Notes under the pieces: model-generated
Told to the model about the DNA's origin: nothing
Seen by the model: only the letters and a program-made list of their open reading frames with translations
Databases searched by the model: none
Position numbers and translations under genes: made by a program
NCBI GenBank assembly: GCA_949373155.1
Contig: CASICK010000002.1
Coordinates: 248,001-312,000, forward strand
Length of the DNA: 64,000 nucleotides
DNA from: an uncultured Synechococcus sp.
GTDB lineage: Bacteria; Cyanobacteriota; Cyanobacteriia; PCC-6307; Cyanobiaceae
Direction of reading: 5' to 3'
Part shown: one piece after another, positions 37,628 through 46,591 of the stretch
Layout: every line of letters begins with the position of its first letter
How positions within the stretch are numbered: the first letter of the stretch is position 1

Positions 37628-37852
37628 TCAGTTCTTGGGTTGATCCAGATCTCGCCGAATCAATGCCAGCAAATAGGAGGGTGCTTTGTAGCGACCTGGA
37701 AGGCAGCGATTGAGTGTTTCCAGGTGCCCCCAGCACACGGTTCGTTCAATGTCCTTGTTGGTTCTACCTTCTTTGAGAAGTCTGCGTAAGGCTTTGCAAT
37801 AGAGGGGGTAGCCCGCTTCGAGTTCGCCAATGGTCAGCTTGGCTTGGGCCAT
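37628..37852 (-). CDS. DUF3136-type small protein
   Basis: A 74-residue protein beginning MAQAKLTIGELEAGYPLYCK, then RRLLKEGRTNKDIERTVCWG and LPGRYKAPSYLLALIRRDL. I recognise this as the pattern of the picocyanobacterial DUF3136 family. The function is unknown. The chosen ATG ends at 37852; an upstream ATG at 37867 adds five residues. It converges on cbbX with a four-base gap. Confidence 0.7.
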   Translation of the reverse strand: MAQAKLTIGELEAGYPLYCKALRRLLKEGRTNKDIERTVCWGHLETLNRCLPGRYKAPSYLLALIRRDLDQPKN

Positions 37853-37891
37853 AGGTTCTCTTAGCACCGTCTCAACCTAAGAAACCGCGGG

Positions 37892-37900
37892 CCCCCCCCC
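37892..37900 (+). repeat. Run of nine C residues between ridA and the DUF3136 gene
   Basis: The sequence CGCGGGCCCCCCCCCTGG contains nine consecutive C in an intergenic gap. Homopolymers of this length are rare in the window. It may vary between cells or be a sequencing error, and it could affect a promoter or leader of the DUF3136 gene (read on the minus strand as a G run). Confidence 0.8.
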
Positions 37901-37922
37901 TGGTGGAGGACCCATTCCATGC

Positions 37923-38327
37923 TCAGTCCAGCCAGGCAATGCAATCAATTTCTACTTTTGAGCCTTTGGGCAACGCTGCAACCTGAACGCATGCTCTGGC
38001 TGGGCTAACCCCATCACCAAACATCTCGGCATAAATGGCATTCACGGCTTGAAAGTGACCGAGATCTACCAGGAATACTGTGGTGCGCACGACTTTTGAG
38101 GGGTCTGTGCCGGCCTCTTGAAGAACAGCTTTTAAATTGCGCAGAACCTGGCGGGTCTCAGCCTCCACATTTCCGTCCCCCACCATCGTTCCAGTTGCAG
38201 GATCAAGCGGAATTTGACCGGAGCAATACAGCCAACCACCGGCGATCACAGCCTGGTTGTATGGCCCCACCGGAGCTGGTGCCTCTTGGGTGATGACAGC
38301 CTTTAGTGGGGTGGATGACATGGTCAC
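37923..38327 (-). CDS. ridA: RidA-family enamine/imine deaminase
   Basis: A 134-residue trimeric enzyme that hydrolyses reactive 2-aminoacrylate and related imines. It begins with KAVITQEAPAPVGPYNQAVI and contains GWLYCSGQIPLDPATG. The catalytic Arg lies in GVSPARACVQVAALPKGSKV. The start at 38327 or the ATG six bases inside it are both possible. It is divergent from the ABC ATPase gene with little spacing between starts. Confidence 0.93.
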   Translation of the reverse strand: MTMSSTPLKAVITQEAPAPVGPYNQAVIAGGWLYCSGQIPLDPATGTMVGDGNVEAETRQVLRNLKAVLQEAGTDPSKVVRTTVFLVDLGHFQAVNAIYAEMFGDGVSPARACVQVAALPKGSKVEIDCIAWLD

Positions 38328-38364
38328 GGCTCAGAATGAAATTTCATTTTCGCGTTCCGTGTTG

Positions 38365-39441
38365 ATGGAGTCGTGGCCGGTTGAGCTTGATGGTCTCTGG
38401 CACCGCTATGGCGGCGCAGATGAAGCTTGGACTTTGAAAGATATCAATCTTCAATTGAAGTCGGGGGAGCTTGTGGGTTTGCTCGGGCCATCCGGCTGCG
38501 GGAAAACCACGCTTTTGCGCTTAATTGCTGGTTTTGAACATCCCAGTCAGGGGGTGGTTCGACTGCATGGGAATGACGTCGCGTCGTCCCGCTTGCGCCT
38601 CGCCCCAGAGCGCCGCGGTGTGGGCATGGTCTTTCAGGACTACGCCCTCTTTCCCCATCTCAATGCTTGGGACAACACATGCTTTGGACTTCGTCGTGGA
38701 CAGGACACCAGCCGCGCCTCTTGGTTGCTCGAACTGTTGGGGCTGACCGATTTAAAAGGACGCTACCCGCATGAATTGTCGGGGGGGCAACGTCAGCGTT
38801 TGGCTCTCGCCAGGGCTCTCGCGCCTGCACCCTCTGTTTTGTTGCTGGACGAACCCTTCTCCAACCTTGATGTTGAAGTGCGTTTGCGTTTGCGCAGTGA
38901 GCTACCTGGAGTGCTCAGTGCTTGCGGGGCGAGTGGTTTGCTGGTGACCCACGACCCGGAGGAGGCCCTTGCTATTTGCGGGCGGGTGGCCATTCTTCGC
39001 GACGGTCAACTTCATCAGTGCGCAACGCCCCGTGAGCTCGTGGAGGTCCCGGCAACGCCCTTTGTGGGGCGGTTTGTTCTTCAACGCAACGTGCTCCCGG
39101 TTTGGAGGGAAGGATCCACGTCGTTGTGCCGTTGCTTGCTTGGTGATCTGAAGATTCCAGAAGGGCAGAGGTCCATGGAGCTTCCTGATGACGCCACCGT
39201 GTTGGTTGATCCGGCGTTGATTGATTTAGCCCCCGATCCTGCAGGAGATGCCTATGTGATGGGGCGAGAGTTTTTAGGTCGCTCCTGGCTGTATCGCGTT
39301 CAGATCGGAGATCAGCAGTTGCGTCTGATCAGGCCTCTTGCAGAAGACCATCAGAGGGGCTTGCGCTGCAGGCTTTCATTGCAACAAAACAGTGAGGTTT
39401 TGCTCCATCCCCAGTGCCTATCTCTTCAAGTTTTGAATTGA
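38365..39441 (+). CDS. ABC transporter ATPase, FbpC/PotA type
   Basis: A 358-residue ATPase. Walker A is LLGPSGCGKTTLLRL, the signature is ELSGGQRQRLALARAL, and Walker B is SVLLLDEPFSNLDVEVRLRL. A C-terminal TOBE-like regulatory region of about 110 residues follows. This fits the Fe(III), polyamine or molybdate-type uptake ATPases; substrate-binding and permease partners are not in the window. FutC is one candidate. The start MESWPVELDGLWHRYGG is chosen; an ATG at 38320 would overlap ridA. Confidence 0.85.
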   Translation: MESWPVELDGLWHRYGGADEAWTLKDINLQLKSGELVGLLGPSGCGKTTLLRLIAGFEHPSQGVVRLHGNDVASSRLRLAPERRGVGMVFQDYALFPHLNAWDNTCFGLRRGQDTSRASWLLELLGLTDLKGRYPHELSGGQRQRLALARALAPAPSVLLLDEPFSNLDVEVRLRLRSELPGVLSACGASGLLVTHDPEEALAICGRVAILRDGQLHQCATPRELVEVPATPFVGRFVLQRNVLPVWREGSTSLCRCLLGDLKIPEGQRSMELPDDATVLVDPALIDLAPDPAGDAYVMGREFLGRSWLYRVQIGDQQLRLIRPLAEDHQRGLRCRLSLQQNSEVLLHPQCLSLQVLN

Positions 39442-39446
39442 TGGGA

Positions 39447-40211
39447 TCAGCCTCTCCAGTTGTCTTTGTGTTGACGCAGACGGCCCAATTGTTCGGCGCT
39501 GGTTGCCCGTAAAAACAAATTGGAGCGCCACTCCTCGCCAATGCTGCTTGGAAGGGTCAGGTTCCCTGACTGTCGTTTTGCCTGAACCTCCTGCAGTCGG
39601 TTTGTGATGAGGGCATCGTCAGGGACCTGTTGAGCAGCCCAGCGAAGATTTCCCTCGGTATACTCGTGAGCGCAGCAGACCAGGGTGTCTGGCGGCAGCG
39701 ACCCAAGCCTTTGCAGGGCGCGGTGCATGTCCGCTGGTGTTCCCTCAAAGAGTCGGCCACATCCGCCGCTGAACATGGTGTCGCCGCAGAACAACACACT
39801 GGTGAGAGAGGTTGAGCAGGCTCCCTCAGGCAACCAGTAAGCAATGTGAGCTCGTGTATGGGCTCGCACGTCCAGAACCCTGACGGGCTTGCCTAGGAGC
39901 TCGATTGCGTCACCATCGCGGACGGACAGCGTTTGAAATGGGATGCGCTCTAGGTCATCCGCGGCGGCCACAACCTCAGCTGATGGCCAGCGTTGAAGAA
40001 GTCCAGGTGTGCCGCCGATATGGTCGGAGTGGTGATGGGTCTGAAGCACCGCAACGAGCTGCAGCCCACGCGTGTCTAGCCAGTCGATGATCGGTTCAGC
40101 AACGGCAGGATCGATGACGATGGCCTGATCGCCATGCACCCAAACCCAGACGATGTTGTCGTTGAGCACGGCAACTGGGTGGATGCCATTGATCGTGAAG
40201 GCCATCGCCAT
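39447..40211 (-). CDS. gloB: Hydroxyacylglutathione hydrolase (glyoxalase II)
   Basis: A 254-residue metallo-beta-lactamase-fold enzyme that hydrolyses S-lactoylglutathione in methylglyoxal detoxification. The metal motif is [10 protein letters not shown] near residues 58-67, followed by the third ligand His in RAHTRAH and the Asp in [15 protein letters not shown]. The C-terminal His is in [13 protein letters not shown]. The gene converges with the ABC ATPase gene, with only five bases between their stops. Confidence 0.94.
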   Translation of the reverse strand: MAMAFTINGIHPVAVLNDNIVWVWVHGDQAIVIDPAVAEPIIDWLDTRGLQLVAVLQTHHHSDHIGGTPGLLQRWPSAEVVAAADDLERIPFQTLSVRDGDAIELLGKPVRVLDVRAHTRAHIAYWLPEGACSTSLTSVLFCGDTMFSGGCGRLFEGTPADMHRALQRLGSLPPDTLVCCAHEYTEGNLRWAAQQVPDDALITNRLQEVQAKRQSGNLTLPSSIGEEWRSNLFLRATSAEQLGRLRQHKDNWRG

Positions 40212-40240
40212 CGTTAAAGTTCTGCTTAACGCTTGATTCC

Positions 40241-40894
40241 ATGATCACTGTTGCCCTAGCCAAGGGAGCGCTTCTGAAAGATTCAGTCGCCCGCTTTGCA
40301 GCGGCCGGGCTCGACTTTTCTGCAGTTCTCGACCCCGATAACAGGCAACTGATGGTTCCATCAGTCTGTGGACGAGCTAGAGCCTTGCTCGTGAGGAATG
40401 GAGATGTTCCTGTCTACGTCGCCTACGGGCAAGCGCAGCTTGGAGTGGTTGGTTATGACGTTTTGAGGGAGCACCAGATGCCTGTAGCGCAGTTGGTGGA
40501 CTTGGGTTTTGGAGGTTGCCGCATGGCAGTGGCTGTGAAGGAGAGCAGTGGATATCAGCGGGCGACGGATCTTCCTCCCCATTGCCGAGTGGCAAGCAAA
40601 TTCACCCGCTGTGCGCGAGACCACTTCGATGCCATCGATTTGCCTGTGGAACTCGTCCACCTCACGGGTTCGGTGGAGCTTGGTCCGATCACCGGGATCG
40701 CTGAGGCGATTGTTGATTTGGTGGCTACGGGCAGGACGCTTCGCGACAACGGTTTAGTTGCGATCGAAGATCTCTTCCACACCACGGCTCGTTTGGTGGG
40801 TCACCCCCTTTCCTTGCGCCTCGATCAAGGCGATCTGCGCCGGATCGTTGAAGCGATGCGCTCTACAACACCAGCGTCCAAGGTGGCCAGCTGA
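40241..40894 (+). CDS. hisG: ATP phosphoribosyltransferase, short form
   Basis: A 217-residue enzyme catalysing the first step of histidine synthesis from ATP and PRPP. The [16 protein letters not shown] start and the PRPP-binding segment [20 protein letters not shown] are present. It lacks the C-terminal regulatory domain, so it belongs to the short type that needs HisZ; no hisZ is seen here. The stop overlaps the start of the ABC exporter by one base (TGATG). Confidence 0.94.
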   Translation: MITVALAKGALLKDSVARFAAAGLDFSAVLDPDNRQLMVPSVCGRARALLVRNGDVPVYVAYGQAQLGVVGYDVLREHQMPVAQLVDLGFGGCRMAVAVKESSGYQRATDLPPHCRVASKFTRCARDHFDAIDLPVELVHLTGSVELGPITGIAEAIVDLVATGRTLRDNGLVAIEDLFHTTARLVGHPLSLRLDQGDLRRIVEAMRSTTPASKVAS

Positions 40895-42732
40895 TGGCTG
40901 GTTCGGATATTCAGCGGGTTAAGCGTCTTGGTCGTTACTTGGGCCAAGACCGACGACGACTCACGCTCACGTTGGTGCTGCTCATTCCGGTGGCTGTTGC
41001 CGGCGCGATTCAGCCGCTGTTAGTTGGGCAGGCGATTGCAGTTCTGCGGCGTGTCGGGGGGGCCGCCAACGAATCGGTGATTCCTCTCTTTCAGGGTCTC
41101 GACAGCACGGTTGCGATCCGACTGATCATCCTGATGTTGCTGGGTTCGGTTCTGGTTCGCTTGGCTCTTCAGGGAGTTCAGTCGTTCAATATTCAAGCCG
41201 TCGGCCAGCGGCTCACCGCTCGAATCCGCAAGGATTTGTTTGCCCATGCGATGAGTTTGTCTCTGCGGTTTCATGACCGCATGCCTGTTGGCAAGCTGCT
41301 GACTCGCCTCACTAGTGATGTGGATGCATTGGCTGAGGTGTTCGGAAGCGGTGCCGTTGGTGTGCTCGGTGATCTCGTCAGCCTGTTGGTCATTGCGGTT
41401 TCGATGCTGCTCATCGAGTGGCGTTTGGGTTTGTTGTTGCTGGTGACCCAATTGCCTGTCACCTTCGTGATTGTTTGGCTTCAGAGGCGCTATCGCAAGG
41501 CCAACTATCGAGTGAGAGAGGAGCTTTCTCAACTCAATGCTGATTTTCAGGAGAACCTCCAGGGCCTGGAGGTTGTGCAGATGTTTCGCCGTGAAGCCGT
41601 TAATGGAGATCGGTTTCAGAGAACAGGTTTGGCCTATCGAAGTGCAGTAAACGGCACGATCTTTTTTGACAGCAGCATCTCTGCCTTTTTGGAGTGGGTG
41701 TCTTTAGGCGCCGTTGCCTTAGTTCTTGCTCTTGGCGGATGGATGGTGACATCAGGAGCGATGGGCCTTGGCACGCTCACAACTTTCATCCTTTATTCCC
41801 AGCGTCTGTTTGACCCCCTACGCCAAATGGCTGAGCGGTTTACACAGATCCAGGGAGGACTCACTGCCGTGGAACGGATTGGAGAGCTCCTGGAAGAACC
41901 TCTTGAGATTGTTGATCATGGCGCCGCCTTGGGCTCCACGAATGTTTCCTCGGTTGCTTCCACGCTGCTTCAGAACGCCTCATCTTCACAAGCCTTAGGT
42001 GAAGTGATTTTTGAAGACGTGGACTTTGCCTACCGAAAAGACGAGCCGATCCTTCGCGATCTCAGTTTCCGGATTGCACCTGGTGAGCATGTTGCGCTTG
42101 TTGGACCCACCGGATCGGGCAAGACCACGGTGATCCGGCTCCTGTGCAGGCTGTATGAGCCCCAGCGGGGACGAATCCTTCTGGATGGCCAAGACATCCG
42201 CAGCTTGCCTTTGCAAGAGCTGCGTCGTCAGCTGGGTGTGGTGCTTCAAGACACCTTTCTCTTTAGTGGAACCGTGGCCGATAACTTGCGTTTGGATCGC
42301 CCCCTCGATGACCAGAAACTGCAGGAGGTTTGCCGTGACCTCGGCCTTGATCCCCTGCTAGGTCGATTGCCCGAAGGTTTGGACACCGAATTGAGAGAGC
42401 GGGGAGGGAATCTCAGCTCTGGGGAAAGACAGCTGCTTGCCGTGGCCAGGGTGGCGATTCGCAACCCCACCGTCCTGGTGATGGATGAAGCCACTGCGTT
42501 TATGGATCCTTCTACGGAAGCCACCCTGCAGCGGGATTTAGATCGTCTCCTCAACCGCCGCACCGCAGTGGTGATTGCCCACCGGCTTGCCACTGTTGAG
42601 GCGGCTGATCGGATTTTGGTGCTTCGCCGAGGGAGCCTGATTGAGCAGGGCACCCATCTTCAGTTGCGTGCCAGTGGTGGTTTGTATGCCGAACTTGCAG
42701 ATCTTCAGGAGCGAGGACTCGCCAGGCTTTGA
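40894..42732 (+). CDS. ABC exporter, fused membrane and ATPase domains
   Basis: A 612-residue half-transporter. The first 330 residues hold six membrane helices of the type-IV exporter fold. The ATPase domain has LVGPTGSGKTTVIRLL, the signature LSSGERQLLAVARVAI and TVLVMDEATAFMDPS. The substrate is unknown; lipids, peptides or drugs are possible. The ATG overlaps the hisG stop, so translation is coupled even though functions look unrelated. It overlaps the 3' end of the next gene on the minus strand by 28 bases. Confidence 0.92.
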   Translation: MAGSDIQRVKRLGRYLGQDRRRLTLTLVLLIPVAVAGAIQPLLVGQAIAVLRRVGGAANESVIPLFQGLDSTVAIRLIILMLLGSVLVRLALQGVQSFNIQAVGQRLTARIRKDLFAHAMSLSLRFHDRMPVGKLLTRLTSDVDALAEVFGSGAVGVLGDLVSLLVIAVSMLLIEWRLGLLLLVTQLPVTFVIVWLQRRYRKANYRVREELSQLNADFQENLQGLEVVQMFRREAVNGDRFQRTGLAYRSAVNGTIFFDSSISAFLEWVSLGAVALVLALGGWMVTSGAMGLGTLTTFILYSQRLFDPLRQMAERFTQIQGGLTAVERIGELLEEPLEIVDHGAALGSTNVSSVASTLLQNASSSQALGEVIFEDVDFAYRKDEPILRDLSFRIAPGEHVALVGPTGSGKTTVIRLLCRLYEPQRGRILLDGQDIRSLPLQELRRQLGVVLQDTFLFSGTVADNLRLDRPLDDQKLQEVCRDLGLDPLLGRLPEGLDTELRERGGNLSSGERQLLAVARVAIRNPTVLVMDEATAFMDPSTEATLQRDLDRLLNRRTAVVIAHRLATVEAADRILVLRRGSLIEQGTHLQLRASGGLYAELADLQERGLARL

Positions 42733-43451
42733 TCGATGAGCCAGTGATGGATGGTTTGTGCCAGTAGGTCGGGATGGCTCTGCATGGCCAGATGTCCGCA
42801 CTGTTTAAGTTCTTTCAGGCAGTGTTTGTCGCTGTATTCGGCGAGGTGTTGGACATAGCAGGGTTCCATCACGCGATCCTGTTCACCGCTAATCCATAGG
42901 TTTTTGGCCTCCAAACCTGCAACCAAGTTTGGAATCTGTTTGACAGCTCCTCGAGTCGTGCTGTTCACCAGCAGACCCAGTGCCGCGCGTTGCTCCGCTT
43001 GAAATGGCCCCAACTGGCCGATGGGTCCAGGAAGTGCCGTGGGACGGAGTTTCAGAATCAATTGCCCTCCAAACCTGAGACGTCGAAACGGCCTGGGTTG
43101 GTAGATCCCACCTCCGGCGGCCAACATCACAAGGCCCGAGAGCGGCTGATCCAACTCTCGACGCAGATAGGTTTCTGCATGCAGGGCAATGCTTCCTCCC
43201 AGCGAGTGCCCCATCAACACCACGTTGCGACCCTTGGCTTGAGCATGAATGTGCTCCGCAAGCCACTTGCCGTAGGACGCCAAGGTTGGTCGAAGGTGGG
43301 GAGGGCGAGACTCCAGTCCAAATCCTGGTAAATCAGGACACCACAAAGAGATAGAGCTTTCTAAGCGCGTCCAGCTTTCTTCAAATGGTGCCCAGACCTT
43401 GCGGCTGAGCATCCAACCGTGTATGGCGATCAGCAGCAGATCAGAGGTCAT
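42705..43451 (-). CDS. Alpha/beta hydrolase
   Basis: A protein of 248 residues starting MTSDLLLIAIHGWMLSRKVW; the frame extends 26 codons further without family resemblance. The nucleophile elbow is VVLMGHSLGGSIALHAE, the acid is in LWISGEQDRVMEP, and the His is in LKQCGHLAMQSHPDLL. BioH- or lipase-like, substrate unknown. It is divergent from the acetyltransferase gene with 36 bases between the chosen starts. Confidence 0.82.
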   Translation of the reverse strand: MTSDLLLIAIHGWMLSRKVWAPFEESWTRLESSISLWCPDLPGFGLESRPPHLRPTLASYGKWLAEHIHAQAKGRNVVLMGHSLGGSIALHAETYLRRELDQPLSGLVMLAAGGGIYQPRPFRRLRFGGQLILKLRPTALPGPIGQLGPFQAEQRAALGLLVNSTTRGAVKQIPNLVAGLEAKNLWISGEQDRVMEPCYVQHLAEYSDKHCLKELKQCGHLAMQSHPDLLAQTIHHWLIDQSLASPRS

Positions 43452-43487
43452 CGGTGCGTCAGGATTAAGGCATCGTCGCAGGACAGG

Positions 43488-43991
43488 GTGACTAGTACTC
43501 CCTCTCTCACCCAAGAGATTTTGGTCCATTCCTACGGGAAAGAGGCTCGGATCTGTGAAACATCTAATACCAAGCTAAGCCTGGTATTTAGCCAGTCTCG
43601 TCCGATGGATTTAGTCGAGCTGGAGCAGCTCTTAGAGGCGGTGGGGTGGAGTCGCAGACCAGTTCGGCGTGTTCGCAAGGCTCTTGATAACAGCTTGCTC
43701 AGGGTGGGGCTATGGCGCCATGATCCACGCATTCCACGCCTTGTGGGTTTCGCACGCTGCACGGGAGATGGCGTTCTTGAGGCCACGGTTTGGGATGTGG
43801 CCGTTCATCCTCTGTATCAGGGCGCCGGGCTTGGTCGTCAGTTGATGGATTACATCCTCGATGCTCTGAAAGAGATGGGAACGGAGCGAGCCACGCTCTT
43901 CGCCGATCCCGGGGTGCTGCCTTTTTATGAACGTCTTGGCTGGGACTTAGAGCCCAATGGTCACCGTTGCGGCTTTTGGTATTCCAATTGA
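43488..43991 (+). CDS. GNAT-family N-acetyltransferase
   Basis: A protein of 167 residues from GTG at 43488 (VTSTPSLTQEILVHSYGK). The acetyl-CoA motif VAVHPLYQGAGLGRQLMDYI is near residues 107-126, and the C-terminal beta-alpha part is ATLFADPGVLPFYERLGW. This is a conserved cyanobacterial subgroup with LVELEQLLEAVGWSRRP near the N-terminus; the acceptor is unknown. It converges with the glycosyltransferase gene, overlapping it by 31 bases. Confidence 0.85.
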   Translation: MTSTPSLTQEILVHSYGKEARICETSNTKLSLVFSQSRPMDLVELEQLLEAVGWSRRPVRRVRKALDNSLLRVGLWRHDPRIPRLVGFARCTGDGVLEATVWDVAVHPLYQGAGLGRQLMDYILDALKEMGTERATLFADPGVLPFYERLGWDLEPNGHRCGFWYSN

Positions 43992-44716
43992 ATGGTTGAA
44001 AAGGGCTTTCCGTAGTAATCCGCTGCCAAGCGTGCTGGAGATTCCCCATGTCGCCAGCGATGCCTCAATCTGGCGTTCTCAAGGCAGCGGCGCAGCACGC
44101 CCCCCCGCTGCCAGCGACGGCCATCCGTTGTGATTGCCAGGCCAAGGGCATGCAAGCGTGTGAGTTGGCTGAGCCGTTGTACGAGGTCGAGATCTTCCAT
44201 TAACGGCAAGGGTGCATAGCCACCACTTCGCTCATACAGAGACCTGTGGAGCAGGAGTCCTTGATCTCCGTAGGGTTGTTGGCACCAGCGACTGCGAAGA
44301 GCGATCACCCTTTCCAACAGGCGTCGGGCTGGGGTGCTGGGGTGAATGCGCAAGTCAAAAAACCAGGCGAATCGTTGTGCATCGGGATGCTGAATCTGAC
44401 GTAGCACGCTGCTTCCCCAGTGGCTTGGCAGACGGCTATCGGCATGGAGAAAAAGGAGCCATTCGCTTTGGTATCGCTGGATGGAGTGCTGGGCACCTGC
44501 TGCAAGTTGCTTGCCCCGCCCAGGTGGATGCTCCGTGATGAAGCGACCACCAGCAAGAGCGCTGATGCGATGGCTGTGATCGTTGCTGCCACCATCCACA
44601 ACCGTGATCTCAATCGGGAGAGGCCAGCGCTGCAGGTCAGCGAGGAGAAGCGGAAGACGCTCTGCCTCGTTGAGGCAGGGAATCACCACGCTGAGCCTGA
44701 GGGTGTCAGCGCTCAT
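43961..44716 (-). CDS. TIGR04283-type family 2 glycosyltransferase
   Basis: A GT-A-fold transferase of 251 residues. LSVVIPCLNEAERLPLLLAD lies at the N-terminus, then the nucleotide-binding ITVVDGGSNDHSH and the DxD-like FLHADSRLP. This subgroup often travels with TIGR04282 proteins and radical-SAM/arsenosugar or selenodomain genes. The start chosen (MSADTLRLS) overlaps the upstream TIGR04282-type gene by four bases (ATGA). It is the last gene of the htrA operon. Confidence 0.85.
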   Translation of the reverse strand: MSADTLRLSVVIPCLNEAERLPLLLADLQRWPLPIEITVVDGGSNDHSHRISALAGGRFITEHPPGRGKQLAAGAQHSIQRYQSEWLLFLHADSRLPSHWGSSVLRQIQHPDAQRFAWFFDLRIHPSTPARRLLERVIALRSRWCQQPYGDQGLLLHRSLYERSGGYAPLPLMEDLDLVQRLSQLTRLHALGLAITTDGRRWQRGGVLRRCLENARLRHRWRHGESPARLAADYYGKPFSTIQLEYQKPQR

Positions 44717-45351
44717 CGCTGCCATGAACTGAGATCAGCAAGACAATCAATATCGTTTTTCATGCTGAGCTGATGGGGGGTGAGACCCAGCCCCCGTGCG
44801 CGAGCGCAAGTGATGTCAAACACGTTGTTGCTTCCCCATGGCACGGCCACAAAGAGTGCATCGAGCTTTTGCTGCGTTAATGCAGCGCCCAGCCCCAGCA
44901 ACCAATACCCACCGTCTGCGGAGGGGCCAAGCACCAAGGGTTGGTTTTGGAGCCTTTGGATCGCATGGCGCAGATCGTTTTGGCAAAGATCTGCAAGATC
45001 GGTTCCGATCACGAGCACAGGCTTGTTGTGCTGCCTGAAGCGCGCGCGATGAATCTGGCGGAGCATGCGAGCCCCAAGCGATCCCCGCCCCTGATCCACG
45101 AGGGTGCAGGGCGGTAAGGAGGGCAGAAAGCGTTGGGCTGATCGCAGACTCACACCGCTCATCGCCACCTGTACATCCACGTCACCATGCTTGTTGAGTG
45201 CTTCAGCAACAGCAAAGGTATGGGCGGTGAGGCGTTGTTGAATGATGGCTGCCTGCTCACTTCCGATGTCGACGGCCAGGCGACGCTTGCAGCGACCGCT
45301 AGCTGGCCAGCGAGCCATCACAACGAGTGTTGGGATGGGTAATTGACTCAT
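44713..45351 (-). CDS. TIGR04282-type transferase (DUF2064)
   Basis: A 212-residue nucleotidyl/glycosyl transferase-like protein. It starts PTLVVMARWPASGRCKRRLA and contains PVLVIGTDLADLCQNDLRHA and VLGPSADGGYWLLGLG, the family pattern of MobA/CofC-like enzymes. It is paired with the TIGR04283 gene downstream (four-base overlap) and the htrA gene upstream (four-base overlap). The pair is associated elsewhere with arsenosugar synthesis; that role here is inference. Confidence 0.85.
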   Translation of the reverse strand: MSQLPIPTLVVMARWPASGRCKRRLAVDIGSEQAAIIQQRLTAHTFAVAEALNKHGDVDVQVAMSGVSLRSAQRFLPSLPPCTLVDQGRGSLGARMLRQIHRARFRQHNKPVLVIGTDLADLCQNDLRHAIQRLQNQPLVLGPSADGGYWLLGLGAALTQQKLDALFVAVPWGSNNVFDITCARARGLGLTPHQLSMKNDIDCLADLSSWQR

Positions 45352-46505
45352 CTTCGGCGTGGGAGCTCCTCTGGAATGACATCCAGGGTTTGCTGTTCCC
45401 CAGAACGTTCCACAATCAGCGGCATGATCTGACCCACCTGTCCTCGGTCAACGGCAAGCTGCACTTCAGAGGGGTCGTTCACGGCGGAGCCATTCACGTT
45501 TCGGATCAAATCACAAGGCTTAATGCCAGCCTTGGCTGCGGGGCTGTCCTCCACCACTTCAATCACGAGCACGCCGTTGAGCTCGGGCACGCTGCAAAGG
45601 TTGCTGGTGGCGTTGATCTCCTTGGCCAACTGAGGGGTCAGGCTCTGCAGTCGTACACCGATAAAGGGGTGGGAGGCCTCACCAGTGCTGATGATTTGTT
45701 GTGCAATGCGCTTGGCCAAGTTGATTGGGATTGCAAAACTCAGTCCTGCGCCAGGTGCCTGACGAATCGCTGTGTTGATGCCAATCACTTGCCCGGCGGC
45801 GTTAATGAGGGGACCACCACTGTTGCCTGGATTCACAGCAGCGTCGGTTTGGATATAGGGGACACGTTGACCTTCACCTACGGCATTGGTCCGATCCACA
45901 GCGCTGATGATGCCTGCGGTGACCGTGTTGTTGAGTCCAAGCGGATTGCCGATCGCGATGGCCCATTCACCAGGTTTCAGGTCGTTCGAGTTTCCAAGGG
46001 GTGCGACGGGTAAATTTTTTGCCACCACTCGCACCACGGCTACATCCGTTAACGGGTCTCCGCCAAGAACGCGTCCACTGAAGCTGCGACCGTCAGGCAA
46101 GGTAATGGCAACTTTGTCAGCTCCTTCCACCACGTGCGCGTTCGTGAAGATCAGGCCGTCAGAGCGTGTGATGAATCCTGAACCCTGACCGGCTTGTTTT
46201 TGGGTGGTTGGCCCACCTCCAAACAGGTTTCCTAGAGGATTTGATACTCGTTTCACGGTGTCGATGCGGACGACCGACGGACCAACCCTTTCAACGGCTT
46301 GCACGATCACATTGCGGCCAGGTTGTAGTGGGGCCGAACGAGGCCCATCACTCACTTTTGGCAGGGTTGCGGGTGCCTTCGTGTCTGGCTCTAAGCCAAG
46401 CCGCTGACGCAAGGATGATCCACACCCGCCGATGGTCAAGCTGATTATTCCGATCCCGATCCAGGGCAGGGATCGCGCCAGGGTGCGGGAAACGGCAGCA
46501 GCCAT
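45348..46505 (-). CDS. HtrA/Deg-family serine protease, lipoprotein
   Basis: A 385-residue periplasmic or lumenal protease. A lipobox-like end to the signal sequence is IISLTIGGCGSS. The catalytic triad is His in TNAHVVEG, Asp in DPLTDVAVVRV and Ser in NPGNSGGPL. One PDZ domain follows (about residues 270-370). It degrades or repairs misfolded exported proteins. It opens a minus-strand operon with two sugar-transferase-like genes, each overlapping by four bases. dnaA is divergent from it. Confidence 0.93.
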   Translation of the reverse strand: MAAAVSRTLARSLPWIGIGIISLTIGGCGSSLRQRLGLEPDTKAPATLPKVSDGPRSAPLQPGRNVIVQAVERVGPSVVRIDTVKRVSNPLGNLFGGGPTTQKQAGQGSGFITRSDGLIFTNAHVVEGADKVAITLPDGRSFSGRVLGGDPLTDVAVVRVVAKNLPVAPLGNSNDLKPGEWAIAIGNPLGLNNTVTAGIISAVDRTNAVGEGQRVPYIQTDAAVNPGNSGGPLINAAGQVIGINTAIRQAPGAGLSFAIPINLAKRIAQQIISTGEASHPFIGVRLQSLTPQLAKEINATSNLCSVPELNGVLVIEVVEDSPAAKAGIKPCDLIRNVNGSAVNDPSEVQLAVDRGQVGQIMPLIVERSGEQQTLDVIPEELPRRR

Positions 46506-46591
46506 GAACAGAAACGTGTTGAAACTGGTTTCATTAAAGACGGGCCACTCGGCATAAGGCGCGTAGATTCGGCATTCGCAGAAGGTGGGAT

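Noticed and set aside
46506..46591. Possible replication origin next to dnaA
   Set aside because: The gap is only 86 bases and I find no cluster of DnaA-box-like sequences in it.
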